DNA of 64,000 nucleotides from Bacteroidota bacterium (GCA_003045895.1 PZPC01000009.1:29692-93691), one strand, 5' to 3'; positions 8,850 through 20,851 are shown, counted from the stretch's first letter. Program-made: numbers and translations. Notes: generated from the letters alone by a model not told the origin.

Positions 8850-9499
8850 GGCGTTGTGTTTTTGGGTCGGTGCTGCCAGGCGTTGATCCCCAACAGGAGG
8901 AAGGCCAGCGTAAAAAAGCCCCCCGCTGGCAGAATCATCACGATCCAGGGCTGGAAATTGGCGGGTAACAAGGCAAAGCCCAACAGGCTGCCACTGCCCA
9001 GAATTTCGCGGATGGCCCCCAGCGAGAATAGCCCAAGGGTGAAGCCCAGGCCCATCCCCAGCGCATCGAGCATCGACTTGCCCACGTTGTTTTTCGCCGC
9101 AAAGGCCTCGGCCCGGCTCAGGATCAGGCAGTTGACCACGATCAGCGAGATGAAAGCCCCCAGGCTCTTGTGCAGGTCGACACTGATGGCCTGGATGGCG
9201 TAATCGACCATGGTCACGAAGGTGGCAATGATCAGAATATAGGAAGCGATCCGCACCTGCCGGGGAATGAAATTGCGCAAGGCCGATACCAGGATATTGG
9301 ACATCAACAAGACAAAAGCAGTAGCCAGGCCCATGGCCAACGCATTACCCGCGGTATTGGATACGGCCAGGGTAGGACACATGCCCAGCACCTGTACGAA
9401 AACAGGATTGTCGCGCCACAAGCCCTTGATGAACTCGTCCGTGGCAGTAGGCCCTTCGCTGACGGCGGCAACCGTTTTATTTGGCCGGTGTTCACTCAT
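8846..9499 (-). CDS. rnfE: Rnf electron transport complex subunit E
   Basis: A paralogue of RnfA with six membrane helices. FIKGLWRDNPVFVQVLGMCP carries the first conserved Cys and SLIVVNCLILSRAEAFA the second, matching the cluster ligands in RnfE. The start MSEHRPNK at 9499 overlaps the end of rnfG by 8 bases; another in-frame ATG at 9523 would overlap more. It forms a pseudo-symmetric pair with RnfA in the ion-translocating core. It lies in the order C-D-G-E-A, as in many clostridial and Bacteroidota rnf operons before rnfB. Confidence 0.95.
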   Translation of the reverse strand: MSEHRPNKTVAAVSEGPTATDEFIKGLWRDNPVFVQVLGMCPTLAVSNTAGNALAMGLATAFVLLMSNILVSALRNFIPRQVRIASYILIIATFVTMVDYAIQAISVDLHKSLGAFISLIVVNCLILSRAEAFAAKNNVGKSMLDALGMGLGFTLGLFSLGAIREILGSGSLLGFALLPANFQPWIVMILPAGGFFTLAFLLLGINAWQHRPKNTTP

Positions 9500-10193
9500 G
9501 GGCGGATGGTTTTGGTGCAGCAAAACGAGCTTGCTGTTGGTAAATTAAAGGTATCCAGCGTTGGGTGCTGGCACCAATTATGTTGCCGATCGCCCGGGAG
9601 GAGATCGTGGCTCCCGTGATGCCATCAATCTGCCAGGGCTTTTTTTTTGCGCCCTGCTTCACCGTTACCACGGCCTGTTTCAGGGCCTGGTGTGCGGGGT
9701 CGAGGGAGACATCCAGGGCGTGGAAATTTTCCTGAAAACCAGGGTCCTTTTCAATTTTGTCGCCCAGGCCCGGGGTCTCTTTGCTCTCGAGCACGTAGAA
9801 GCCCACCAGTTGCTCCCGGTGGGGGGCATAGCCATAGAGTACCCGTATGATGTCGGCGTAGCCCTGCCCGCTGGCGGTCACGGCCACCCCGACGCATTGC
9901 TGCTGGCCGTCGTAGCCGGCGTACACCCGGTCGGCCGGTGCATCCGCCGCGGTAGCCGGCCGGAAATCTCCGTTTTCGTCCACGACAAAAGGCGTCATCG
10001 TGACGATGCCCGGCAAGACCTGGAAGACGGCTGCTTCCAGGGCCGCGGCCTTGTTTTGTTCGATTCGCGGCAGGGTTCCTTCGTAGGTCAGCACGATGAG
10101 GAGGGCACAGCTGATGCCCAATCCCACCATCGCCTGCAGCATCTTGCGGGTGTTGGCCGATGATTCCGCCGTCCGTTGTTGCGTTGCGCTCAT
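9492..10193 (-). CDS. rnfG: Rnf electron transport complex subunit G (FMN-binding)
   Basis: About 233 residues. One N-terminal membrane helix (KMLQAMVGLGISCALLIVLT) is followed by a periplasmic FMN-binding domain. The C-terminal part holds DGITGATISSRAI, the S/TGATxSS flavinylation motif in which the Thr takes FMN by a phosphoester bond. ATG at 10193 is supported by an ATGA overlap with the rnfD stop. Flavinylation needs an ApbE transferase, and none is visible in this window, so that enzyme must be encoded elsewhere. Confidence 0.95.
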   Translation of the reverse strand: MSATQQRTAESSANTRKMLQAMVGLGISCALLIVLTYEGTLPRIEQNKAAALEAAVFQVLPGIVTMTPFVVDENGDFRPATAADAPADRVYAGYDGQQQCVGVAVTASGQGYADIIRVLYGYAPHREQLVGFYVLESKETPGLGDKIEKDPGFQENFHALDVSLDPAHQALKQAVVTVKQGAKKKPWQIDGITGATISSRAIGNIIGASTQRWIPLIYQQQARFAAPKPSAHE

Positions 10194-11206
10194 GGTGCCG
10201 GTTTTTTGGTGGTTCCATAAACCCGGGGTTGCAGCCATTGGTCGATGTGCGGCGACAAGGCATTGGCCAGCAGGATGGCGTACATGACGCCTTCGGGCAG
10301 GCCACCCCAGATCCGAATGATGATCGTCAGAAAGCCGATGACTGCGCCGTAAATGACCACCCCCAGCGGGGTGAGCGGGGAGGCCACCATGTCGGTAGCC
10401 ATAAAGACGGCTCCCAGCAGGAGGCCGCCGGAAAAGAGCATGAACACCGGCGAAGGGTACACCTGGCTGTCCACCAGGTAGAGGATGCCACTGAGCAGGA
10501 AGGCACTGCCCAGTACCGCCAGCGGAATGCGCCAGTTGAGCATGTTGCGGGCAGCCAGATACAGGCCGCCGAGCAAGATCAGGAGGGCACAGGTTTCGCC
10601 AGCAGAACCACTGGTCAGCCCCAGGAAGAGGTCGGAGGTGGCCGTCGTCACCTGCTCGAATTTGAAAGCCGCCAGGGGCGTAGCGCCGCTAATCCCATCT
10701 ACTTGGGGTGCCAGCAGGGGAAAAGTGAGCACCGAACCCGCGAGGTGCTCAAACCGGTCGGGCAGGAAGGACGGGTACCAGGTGGTGATGGCTGCCGGAA
10801 AAGCGGCCTGCAGGAACGCGCGGCCTACCAGCGCCGGATTGAAGACATTGTACCCGAGGCCACCAAAGATGAATTTCCCCAGCGCAATCGCGATCACACC
10901 ACCTACCCCCGCCATCCAGAGGGGGAAGATCGGGGGGAGGGTGAGCCCCAACAACAAACCCGTGATGACCGCCGACCAGTCGGCCACGGTGCTGGCCTGG
11001 CTGGCTAATCGACACAACCCGAGCTCCGTCAGCACACAAGCCAGGGTGGTGGTCGTGAGCAGCAGCAGGGCGTTCAGCCCAAAGGCATAGACCGAAAAGA
11101 CAGCCACGGGCAGCAACGCCAATACCACGTTCAGCATGATCTGATCGGTGCTCACCCCCTTCACAAGGTGCGGAGAGGTGCTGATATGGAGGGTTTTGTT
11201 AAGCAT
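10190..11206 (-). CDS. rnfD: Rnf electron transport complex subunit D
   Basis: A membrane protein of about 338 residues with around ten helices. Near the middle VDGISGATPLAAFK holds the SGAT flavinylation site of the NqrB/RnfD family, and the family region GGLGYNVFNPALVGRAFL is clear. The start at ATG 11206 (MLNKTLHISTSPH) fits the usual RnfD N-terminus, which reads as a short lead followed by SSPH. It overlaps the rnfC stop by 8 bases; in-frame ATGs at 11227 and 11320 would give longer, unconvincing N-termini. RnfD passes electrons between FMN groups on the periplasmic side. Confidence 0.95.
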   Translation of the reverse strand: MLNKTLHISTSPHLVKGVSTDQIMLNVVLALLPVAVFSVYAFGLNALLLLTTTTLACVLTELGLCRLASQASTVADWSAVITGLLLGLTLPPIFPLWMAGVGGVIAIALGKFIFGGLGYNVFNPALVGRAFLQAAFPAAITTWYPSFLPDRFEHLAGSVLTFPLLAPQVDGISGATPLAAFKFEQVTTATSDLFLGLTSGSAGETCALLILLGGLYLAARNMLNWRIPLAVLGSAFLLSGILYLVDSQVYPSPVFMLFSGGLLLGAVFMATDMVASPLTPLGVVIYGAVIGFLTIIIRIWGGLPEGVMYAILLANALSPHIDQWLQPRVYGTTKKPAP

Positions 11207-12557
11207 CAGCAGCGGGCTTTTGGGCATTTTGGCGTTTCCTGACGATGGACTTGGACAAGCGGAAATACTGCACCAGCGGAATGTGCGACGGACAAACGTA
11301 GGAGCAGGCACCGCATTCAAAGCAATCCATCAGGTGGTGGTGGGTGGCCATTTCGTCGTAAGCTTCAAATTTGGCTAAAATGCCCAGCTTCGAAGGGTTG
11401 AGGGAAATGGGGCAGGCCGCCAGGCAGGCGCCGCATTTAATGCAGGGGTAGATGTGCTGATCGGCGCGAACAGCTTCTTCCGTAAAGACCACCACCCCGG
11501 AAGTTCCTTTTACGATGGAAATATCGAGATTGGAGACCGCAGTGCCCATCATGGGGCCGCCCAGGTAGACTTCGCTGATGGTGTCGGTCACGCCGACCTG
11601 CTCCAACACAAAGCGCAAAGGCGTACCGATGGGGATAAGGTAGTTGCCTTTCTTTTTCACCCCGGGGCCGGTGATGGTGATCACGCGCTCCTGGATGCCG
11701 CGCCCGTAGGGCAGTAGCCGGCCGATCTCGGCGGTCGTAGCTATGTTGACGACGATGGCGCCCACGTCGATGGGCAGGCCGCCGGAAGGAACCTCGACCC
11801 CGAGCACCGAAGTGACCAGCATTTTTTCAGCTCCCTGCGGATATTTGACGGGCATGACGGCCACCGCAATGGGTGCCCCCGCCGGAATCCGGGCCGCCAG
11901 GTGGTCGGCGGCGTCTTGTTTGTTGGCTTCAACACCGATGATGGTGCGTTGGGCACCCGTAGCTTTCATCAGGTAGCGGATGCCCTGGAAAATAGCATCG
12001 GCTTGCTCCAGCATCACCCGGTGGTCGGTGGTCAGGTAGGGCTCGCATTCGATGCCATTGATCAGCAGCACTTCGCAGGTCTTCCCTTCCGGAACTTTCA
12101 GCTTCACGTGGGTAGGGAATCCCGCGCCTCCCAGGCCGACAATTCCGGCATTTTGTATGCCCTGCAGGATGTCCTCCGCGCTGGCGGTCTCCACATGGAT
12201 GGGGGTCGTTGTAAGTACTTCCTGGGTGGAGAAGGGAAAAGCTTCGAGGTAGATGCCTGGCACCATTTTGCCGCCCAGGGTGGGCACGTTGGCGAGCTTG
12301 CGCACGGTGCCGGAAACGGGGGCGTGGAGCGGTACCGACACGTAGCCTACGGCCTCGGCCAGCACCTGCCCCCGGGTTACCTCCTGCCCTTCGCGGACAA
12401 TGATCGCGGAGGGCGTTCCAATGTGTTGGGCAGCCGGCAACACGAGCAGCGGCGCAAACGGAAATTGCCGGATCGGCAAACCGCTGGTTTCGCTTTTGTG
12501 CGCCGGTGGATGGACACCGTGGCGAAAGGTATTCGATCGAAAATTGAATAGCTTCAT
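11199..12557 (-). CDS. rnfC: Rnf electron transport complex subunit C (NADH dehydrogenase-like)
   Basis: A 452-residue peripheral subunit. The N-terminal barrel-sandwich region (GTPSAIIVREGQEVTRGQVL) is followed by the Nqo1-like FMN/NADH domain with VGLGGAGFPTHVK (about residues 139-151) and NGIECEPYLTTDH. Two [4Fe-4S] motifs close the protein, CIKCGACLAACP and CFECGACSYVCP. RnfC reduces NAD+ with electrons from RnfB, or runs in reverse. It begins 6 bases after the stop of the pyruvate:ferredoxin oxidoreductase gene, so the two are almost certainly cotranscribed. Confidence 0.96.
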   Translation of the reverse strand: MKLFNFRSNTFRHGVHPPAHKSETSGLPIRQFPFAPLLVLPAAQHIGTPSAIIVREGQEVTRGQVLAEAVGYVSVPLHAPVSGTVRKLANVPTLGGKMVPGIYLEAFPFSTQEVLTTTPIHVETASAEDILQGIQNAGIVGLGGAGFPTHVKLKVPEGKTCEVLLINGIECEPYLTTDHRVMLEQADAIFQGIRYLMKATGAQRTIIGVEANKQDAADHLAARIPAGAPIAVAVMPVKYPQGAEKMLVTSVLGVEVPSGGLPIDVGAIVVNIATTAEIGRLLPYGRGIQERVITITGPGVKKKGNYLIPIGTPLRFVLEQVGVTDTISEVYLGGPMMGTAVSNLDISIVKGTSGVVVFTEEAVRADQHIYPCIKCGACLAACPISLNPSKLGILAKFEAYDEMATHHHLMDCFECGACSYVCPSHIPLVQYFRLSKSIVRKRQNAQKPAADA

Positions 12558-12563
12558 GGGTGT

Positions 12564-15500
12564 CTAATTGTACTTTTCGCCCCGGTTGATCCACTTGTCG
12601 ATATCCTTTGCGCTGCGGTCGGCAGGCAGGCCGGGGTGGATGATGCGCGCGGGACATTTTTCGGCTGCCCGCACCAGGTCTTGGTAAGGCCCGCCGAGCG
12701 GGTTTTTGATGTAAGCTTTTTTGTTTTCGTTGTAGGCAAAAATGGCAGGATTGAGCTTCGTGCATTCATCGCAGGAAGTACAGCTGTTGGTTTCGAGCCA
12801 GGGCGCCAGGTAGTTGCCGTTGCCGGTTGGCGGGGCGGTCGCAGCGGGGGTGGTCGCCAGGGGGGCTGCGTCGTTAGCCAGCGCGGTAATGCCCGTGCCT
12901 TCGCCGCCCGCCAGCTGGAGCAAGCCCTGGGCGATTTTTCCGACCACTTCGTTGCGAATCCGGCTTTCCAGGTCTTCTTCGACAACCGGTGTGGGTTTGA
13001 CCCCGGCGAGCGCCCGCAGCATGGTCCAGAAGTCGCGTCTTTCTTCGCAGGAGTCTACGATCGGTTTGGCTACCAGCACCCGTTGGAGGTGTTGTTCGCG
13101 GTCGACCGCCCAGATGTAGGGGAATTTGCCTTCCCGATCAGCTTCGTCCAGCAGCAGAAAATCGGCCAGGACCACCATGTTGTCGTTCCAGGCATCGCGT
13201 GGCACCTTGCGGAAGTGTTTGCGAAAGCGGCCTTCCGTGAGGGCAAAATCGGCGAAGGTCATGGCAAGCTCCATGGTTTTCTGCTGGCCGTATTCGAGGT
13301 ATTTCAGCTGGTAGGTGGGCCAGTCTTCGTGCAGGGCGGGGTTGCCGCTCAGGTCGAAAGCCGCGGCCGGGTCGACGCCCTTGTCGGGATTGTATTTAAA
13401 GATCGGGTACGCCCGCGACTCCAGCGCCAGTTTGGCCTGGTGTACACCCAGGTCGTCGCCTACGCCGTGTTCCGGTTGGCAGGTGGTGTACAGGTTGAAG
13501 AGGGCGGGTCGTTTGGTCATCAGGCCATCGATGAAGCCTTCGATCATCTGGCTCGTATTGGCCAGCGAGCCTTGCAAGACGTAGGTGGTGCGGTGGGCCA
13601 TGGCGATCAGGCCGATCTCTTTGCGGGCCTCGGATTTGCCTTTCCACACCTTGCCGTACTGGGCCATATCGGACACCTGCCCGATGAATCCAGAGGTGCA
13701 GGCCTGGCCACCGGTGTTGGAGTACACCTGGGTATCCACGACGATGACTTTGATGGGCTTGCTGGAAGCCATCATCCGCGACAGGTTCTGGAAGCCAATA
13801 TCGTACATGGCGCCGTCGCCGCCCAGCGTCACCACCGGCGGGCACAGCAGCCATTCTTCGTCGGTGAACTGCTGCCAGGTGAAGTAGGTGAAAAACTCGT
13901 CGTGCTGGCGGGGATCATAGCTGCCGGCCAGCTCCAGTTCGGCCTGGCGGATAGCCTTGAAGCCATCGGCCATCTTAGCCATGTGGCCTTCGAAAATCCC
14001 CATGGCCATGGAGGTAGAATCCTGGAACAGGTGGTTGGCCCAGGGGAAGGGATAGGGGTTGTACGGCCAGGTGCTGCCCCATACCGACGTACAACCGGTG
14101 GCGTTGCACATCCCCATGTTGGCGCGCCCGCGGCCAGTGGTGCCCTGGGTGTATTTCCACTTCAGGTGCTTCAGGCGGGCGAGCACCTGCGTAGTGGATT
14201 TGAGCCACGCCTGGTCGATCGGTTCACTGCCTTTGGCCGTTTCCATCTTTTTGGCAATACCCGCCATCGTGAGGTCGGTATCACCGGACTCGGCCATAAT
14301 CCGGTCCAGAAGGGAGGAATCCCCGAGATCGACCGTGCCCATTAATTTTTGCTGGATGTGCTGCTCCAGGCGCTTGATGAGGTCGTCGAGGTGGGCCAGG
14401 TGTTTCTCAATGCGCGGTTGCATCAACGACTCGACGGTAGCCGTGAAGAGGTGGACGACCGATTTTTCGGAACAGCCCAGACAGGCACCGTCGCCACTGG
14501 CGAAAGTTTGGTAGGTTTTCTTGTCCAGGAGGATGGTCTCCAGCGGACCGATTTTTTCTTCCAGGTCGCTCACGCGCTTGTACTTGTCGGGGGTGGTGGG
14601 TAAGTCCATCCACAGTTCCCAGTCTTTGTGCAGGTGGGCGATCGATTCCGCGGTTTGAACCATGGCGACCAGGGCGTCATCTTCACACACTTCGATGCAT
14701 TCCTTGCAGCCTTTGCAGGTGGTCGGGTTGATGGTAATGCTGAATAAACCGCCACTACCCGCCGCCGCTTTTTCGGGAACCTCGAAGTAAGGTCGGGTGA
14801 GGGCGAATTTAAAGTCGCCCAATTCCTCGCGGAACCAACCAAATTCCTTGCCCAGCACGGGCCCATCCGGGCTTTCGGCGATCAGGCCGTCGATGGCTTC
14901 CTGGACGAGGGCATTGACGGTGGCACCGTTGTGCGAAGCCTGGAGTAATTGGCGGACACGGCCTTCCAGCAGGCGAACGGCCTTGGGCAAAAACTGCAAT
15001 TTTTCCTGTTTTTTCTGGACGCGCCGGAGGACCGTATCCAGTACGTCGGCCAGGTCGCTCACCAGTCCGGGAATAGCGGTATCCGGACAGGCGGTATAAC
15101 ACTTGCCACAAGCCGTGCAGTTATTCGGTAGCCACTTCGGGTGTTCGAAGCGGATGGAGGTCATGTCCCGGAACAGGGAGGTGGTGGAAGGCATCACGCT
15201 GAGGCCGATGAAGGGGTCGGTGATGTTGTCATTGCCCAGGCCGCGCTGGTAAAAATTGCCGGTCTGCTCCCAGAAGCGGTGGATGTCGCTCAACTGGGAG
15301 GCGCTCTGGGGGGTGGATTTCAACATCGTCGGAATAGCTGGAGCGGCCTGGCCGTTTTGCCGGGCTACCTCCGGGTTGCCCAGCACTTTCTGCACAATTT
15401 CGCGCACTTCGTCGAAGCCGCGTTTCACCACCCGCATGTTGTCATCAACCACGCGCTGGCCTTTGGTACCAAATTTGTGTTGCAGCTGGTCTTCGATGGC

Positions 15501-17480
15501 CTGGAGGAGGGTTTCTTCCGTCAGGTTGGCTTTACCCATGATGGGCGAAGCCGCAAAAAAGGCGCCCTGGAAGGCGATGCCCTGCATGCGCAGTTGCAAT
15601 TCAGGGTCGGTGGCTTCCTCGCGGGCAATCCGGAAACCGTCGATGTAAAAAATGCGGATGCCCTGGTCGATGATCACCTTTTGGTAGGGCAGGGGAATAT
15701 CTGCCCACACTTCTTCGGGGCGTTTGCGTTCGCTTTGGATGATGAAGCAGCCTCCTTTTTTCAACCCCGCCAGCGCATTGGTGTGTTTGAACACATTGGG
15801 GTCGGGGGAGAGAACCACATCCACGAAGATGTATTCGCAATTGATCCGGATGGGTTCCGCGGCCGCCGCCAGGTAGTAAGTGGTGGGTTGCCCCTTCTTT
15901 TCGGAGCCGTACTTGGGGTTGGCTTTGATGTCGTAACCGAGGAGGTCGTACAAGGTCATCGCCAGGTTTTTACCCGTGGTGATGGCACCCCAGCCGCCCA
16001 CCGAGTGGAAGCGCACGGTGATGGCATCCTTGGGCATGAGGTTGGGGTTTTCCGAACCGTGGATCGCCAGTTCTTTCACGTGCGGGTAGGCTTCCTCGAT
16101 GGTTTCCTGGTAGCCCTTTTGTTTGGGGGTATAGGGTTGGTCGCGAATGAAATCGATGGACAGGTAGAATTGCTTTTTGCGTTTGCCGCCGGGCACCATG
16201 TTTTCAATGGCGCCGATGAGGCCTTCAGGTTGCAGGTCGCGACTACCCAATCCGAAGGAGCCCGAATAGATGGCGGGCATATCATTGGTGCCGTAGACGG
16301 GCAGGTCGGGGTAAGGCAAATGGTGTTTGCCGGCCGCTCCGTTTTCGAGGCACTTGGACATAACGGTGCGGATTTCGCGGGCAATCGGCAGATCGGCAGC
16401 CAGCGGCTGGTCCAGGCGTTCCAGAATGGTGACGCCTTTTTTGCCGCGCAAGATGTTGCCGATGAGGTCGGCGGGGAAGGGCCGGAACATGACCAGATCG
16501 ACGACCCCGACCTTGATGCCGCGGGTTTCCCGCAGGTAATCAGCGACGGCCTCCGCGCTGGGGATGACACTCCCCTGGCCCAGGATCAGGTAGTCGGCGT
16601 CGGCAGCCCGGTAGCTCATCACGCGGGCGTAGCTGCGGCCGGTGAGCGCTTCGAAGTCAGCGAAGGCCTGGTCGGTGAGTTCCTGGATGTGGTCGAAGAA
16701 GAAAGGCCGCTGGGCGGCAACGCTTTGCATGTACGAATCCTGGTTCTGGACAATACCGGCCATCATAGGGTTGTCTACGTCCCACAATTCGGGGATGCGG
16801 CGGCGGGTATCGCCGTAGATGATCCGTTGCGCAGGGGTTGGAGTGGTGATGATATCGTCGGGGCGGCCCAGGAATTCGGCGATCAACTCCCGCTCGGGCA
16901 GTAGCAGGGACTCGATGAGGTGGGTCGTCAGGAAACCGTCCTGCGCGACGATGCCCGGCGTCAGGGCCAGTTCAGCTACGCGGTGAGCGATGATATTGAG
17001 GTCCGCCACGTGCTGGGCCTTTTTGGCGAAAAGCTGAAAAAATCCCGTGTCGTCGATGGCGTGGTAGTCATCGTGACCGGCGTGCACGTTGAGCGTCGAT
17101 TTGGTCATGGCCCGGCTGCCGATGTTGAGGACGTAGGTCAGCCGTTTGCCGACGGCGGCGTAAAGGGATTCGTGCATGTAGGCGATCCCCTGGCCGGAGG
17201 AAAAATTGGCTGCCCGCAAACCCGTCATCGACAGGCCAGCGGTCACGGCGGCAGCCGCGTGTTCCCCTTCCGGTTCGATGAAGATGAGGGGCCGTCCGGA
17301 GATGTTCAGGTGGCCTTTGGCGGCCGCGTCGGCCCAGTATTCTCCCATCTGCGTCGAGGGGGTGATCGGATAGGCACCGGCAGCGTCGGTAGATTCCCGT
17401 TCGCACATGATGGCGGCGGTATTACCATCCATGGCCACCCGTACGCCTGGATACTTAACGACTTTTTTTTGTTGGCTCAT
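12564..17480 (-). CDS. Pyruvate:ferredoxin oxidoreductase, 1638-residue form with extra C-terminal ferredoxin
   Basis: All catalytic parts of a one-chain PFOR are present in order. The N-terminal pyrimidine domain has YPITPSTQMGEYW and PEGEHAAAAVTAGLS. The transketolase C-like domain is around residues 270-400. The gamma domain (about 490-640) has FHSVGGWGAITTGKNLA and VLSPDPNVFKHTN. Two ferredoxin motifs follow, CTACGKCYTACP (about 788) and CKGCKECIEVC (about 921), then the TPP domain with GACLGCSEKS (about 1000), GGDGAMYDIGFQNLSR (about 1220) and DTQVYSNTGGQ. It is some 400 residues longer than the 1170-1240 usual for the family. The excess is a helical insert of about 120 residues between the two ferredoxin motifs, a helical insert in the TPP domain, and an Ala/Pro linker to a third Fe-S unit, CTSCDEC...KCP (about 1567-1612). 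It converts pyruvate and CoA to acetyl-CoA, CO2 and reduced ferredoxin. Another 2-oxoacid substrate is possible. Confidence 0.93.
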   Translation of the reverse strand: MSQQKKVVKYPGVRVAMDGNTAAIMCERESTDAAGAYPITPSTQMGEYWADAAAKGHLNISGRPLIFIEPEGEHAAAAVTAGLSMTGLRAANFSSGQGIAYMHESLYAAVGKRLTYVLNIGSRAMTKSTLNVHAGHDDYHAIDDTGFFQLFAKKAQHVADLNIIAHRVAELALTPGIVAQDGFLTTHLIESLLLPERELIAEFLGRPDDIITTPTPAQRIIYGDTRRRIPELWDVDNPMMAGIVQNQDSYMQSVAAQRPFFFDHIQELTDQAFADFEALTGRSYARVMSYRAADADYLILGQGSVIPSAEAVADYLRETRGIKVGVVDLVMFRPFPADLIGNILRGKKGVTILERLDQPLAADLPIAREIRTVMSKCLENGAAGKHHLPYPDLPVYGTNDMPAIYSGSFGLGSRDLQPEGLIGAIENMVPGGKRKKQFYLSIDFIRDQPYTPKQKGYQETIEEAYPHVKELAIHGSENPNLMPKDAITVRFHSVGGWGAITTGKNLAMTLYDLLGYDIKANPKYGSEKKGQPTTYYLAAAAEPIRINCEYIFVDVVLSPDPNVFKHTNALAGLKKGGCFIIQSERKRPEEVWADIPLPYQKVIIDQGIRIFYIDGFRIAREEATDPELQLRMQGIAFQGAFFAASPIMGKANLTEETLLQAIEDQLQHKFGTKGQRVVDDNMRVVKRGFDEVREIVQKVLGNPEVARQNGQAAPAIPTMLKSTPQSASQLSDIHRFWEQTGNFYQRGLGNDNITDPFIGLSVMPSTTSLFRDMTSIRFEHPKWLPNNCTACGKCYTACPDTAIPGLVSDLADVLDTVLRRVQKKQEKLQFLPKAVRLLEGRVRQLLQASHNGATVNALVQEAIDGLIAESPDGPVLGKEFGWFREELGDFKFALTRPYFEVPEKAAAGSGGLFSITINPTTCKGCKECIEVCEDDALVAMVQTAESIAHLHKDWELWMDLPTTPDKYKRVSDLEEKIGPLETILLDKKTYQTFASGDGACLGCSEKSVVHLFTATVESLMQPRIEKHLAHLDDLIKRLEQHIQQKLMGTVDLGDSSLLDRIMAESGDTDLTMAGIAKKMETAKGSEPIDQAWLKSTTQVLARLKHLKWKYTQGTTGRGRANMGMCNATGCTSVWGSTWPYNPYPFPWANHLFQDSTSMAMGIFEGHMAKMADGFKAIRQAELELAGSYDPRQHDEFFTYFTWQQFTDEEWLLCPPVVTLGGDGAMYDIGFQNLSRMMASSKPIKVIVVDTQVYSNTGGQACTSGFIGQVSDMAQYGKVWKGKSEARKEIGLIAMAHRTTYVLQGSLANTSQMIEGFIDGLMTKRPALFNLYTTCQPEHGVGDDLGVHQAKLALESRAYPIFKYNPDKGVDPAAAFDLSGNPALHEDWPTYQLKYLEYGQQKTMELAMTFADFALTEGRFRKHFRKVPRDAWNDNMVVLADFLLLDEADREGKFPYIWAVDREQHLQRVLVAKPIVDSCEERRDFWTMLRALAGVKPTPVVEEDLESRIRNEVVGKIAQGLLQLAGGEGTGITALANDAAPLATTPAATAPPTGNGNYLAPWLETNSCTSCDECTKLNPAIFAYNENKKAYIKNPLGGPYQDLVRAAEKCPARIIHPGLPADRSAKDIDKWINRGEKYN

Positions 17481-17564
17481 TATGAATCTTATTCAAATGC
17501 TGAAAGAGATAAGTTACACCGGCAATCTGGCAGGCTTTGCAATCCAATTGCCCAATTGTTCTCC

Positions 17565-17945
17565 TTAATAGGCGGGAGAAGTATCGTGGGTAATAGCTTG
17601 GGTTTGCCGGGCGATCTGCAGGCATTCGGCTACTTTCTCCACGTGCAGGCAGTAATCGTCTTCTTGTGCTTTGAACCGACAGTTGATGGGGGTCAGGTCA
17701 ATGAGGTGGAACCGGCCATCAAGGGCCCGGCACTGATCCAGCAGGCCTGCCATGGTGACGGGTTTTTTCGCGGCTTCTCCATTGCGGTGAAGGAAAGCGA
17801 TGAGGTAGTTCAATATAGATTGACGGGAGTTGACACAAATAAGGTGCGTAATCACATCTTCTTCAGCACGCTGCAATTCTTCCGTTGCGGTGTCAATCAG
17901 GCGGTCGGCCTCGCGGATCAAAAGATCGGTATTGCTATTTTCCAT
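17565..17945 (-). CDS. Small helical HEPN-like protein, function unknown
   Basis: A 126-residue, all-helical, soluble protein with no signal peptide. The stretch SRQSILNYLIAFLHRN recalls the (R/x)xA-x-x-Y-L-x-A-x-L helix of HEPN domains, but the RxxxxH nuclease signature of toxin HEPNs is not evident, so an enzymatic role should not be assumed. It lies 84 bases upstream of the PFOR gene on the same strand and could be the first cistron of the operon. It faces the divergent pyruvate phosphate dikinase gene across about 146 bases. A helper or regulator of the oxidoreductase is one guess; nothing in the sequence proves it. Confidence 0.65.
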   Translation of the reverse strand: MENSNTDLLIREADRLIDTATEELQRAEEDVITHLICVNSRQSILNYLIAFLHRNGEAAKKPVTMAGLLDQCRALDGRFHLIDLTPINCRFKAQEDDYCLHVEKVAECLQIARQTQAITHDTSPAY

Positions 17946-18091
17946 CCTGTCGGATTTAGAACCAGGGAATATTCCTCTCGCTAAAATGCACTGATTAGTG
18001 GTTGACGATGGTGAGAAAAGTCAGAGTCGTTGATGATTCTGGTTATACCCCTAGTGAGCTGCGGTCCTTTACTTTGTTGAAAAAACCAGGT

Positions 18092-20851
<2,760 letters not shown>

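Noticed and set aside
12636..14345. 569-codon open frame on the plus strand opposite the C-terminal PFOR half
   Set aside because: Same kind of shadow; the minus strand encodes the TPP domain motifs and the ferredoxin tail here.
15141..16904. 587-codon open frame on the plus strand opposite the PFOR gene
   Set aside because: It is a shadow of codon bias in a GC-rich gene. The protein is rich in Gly, Val, Asp and His with no domain, and PFOR motifs read through the whole interval on the other strand.
18002..18091. Upstream ATG giving ppdK 30 more residues
   Set aside because: The added sequence has no family counterpart and overlaps the divergent promoter region; ATG 18092 gives a normal N-terminus.
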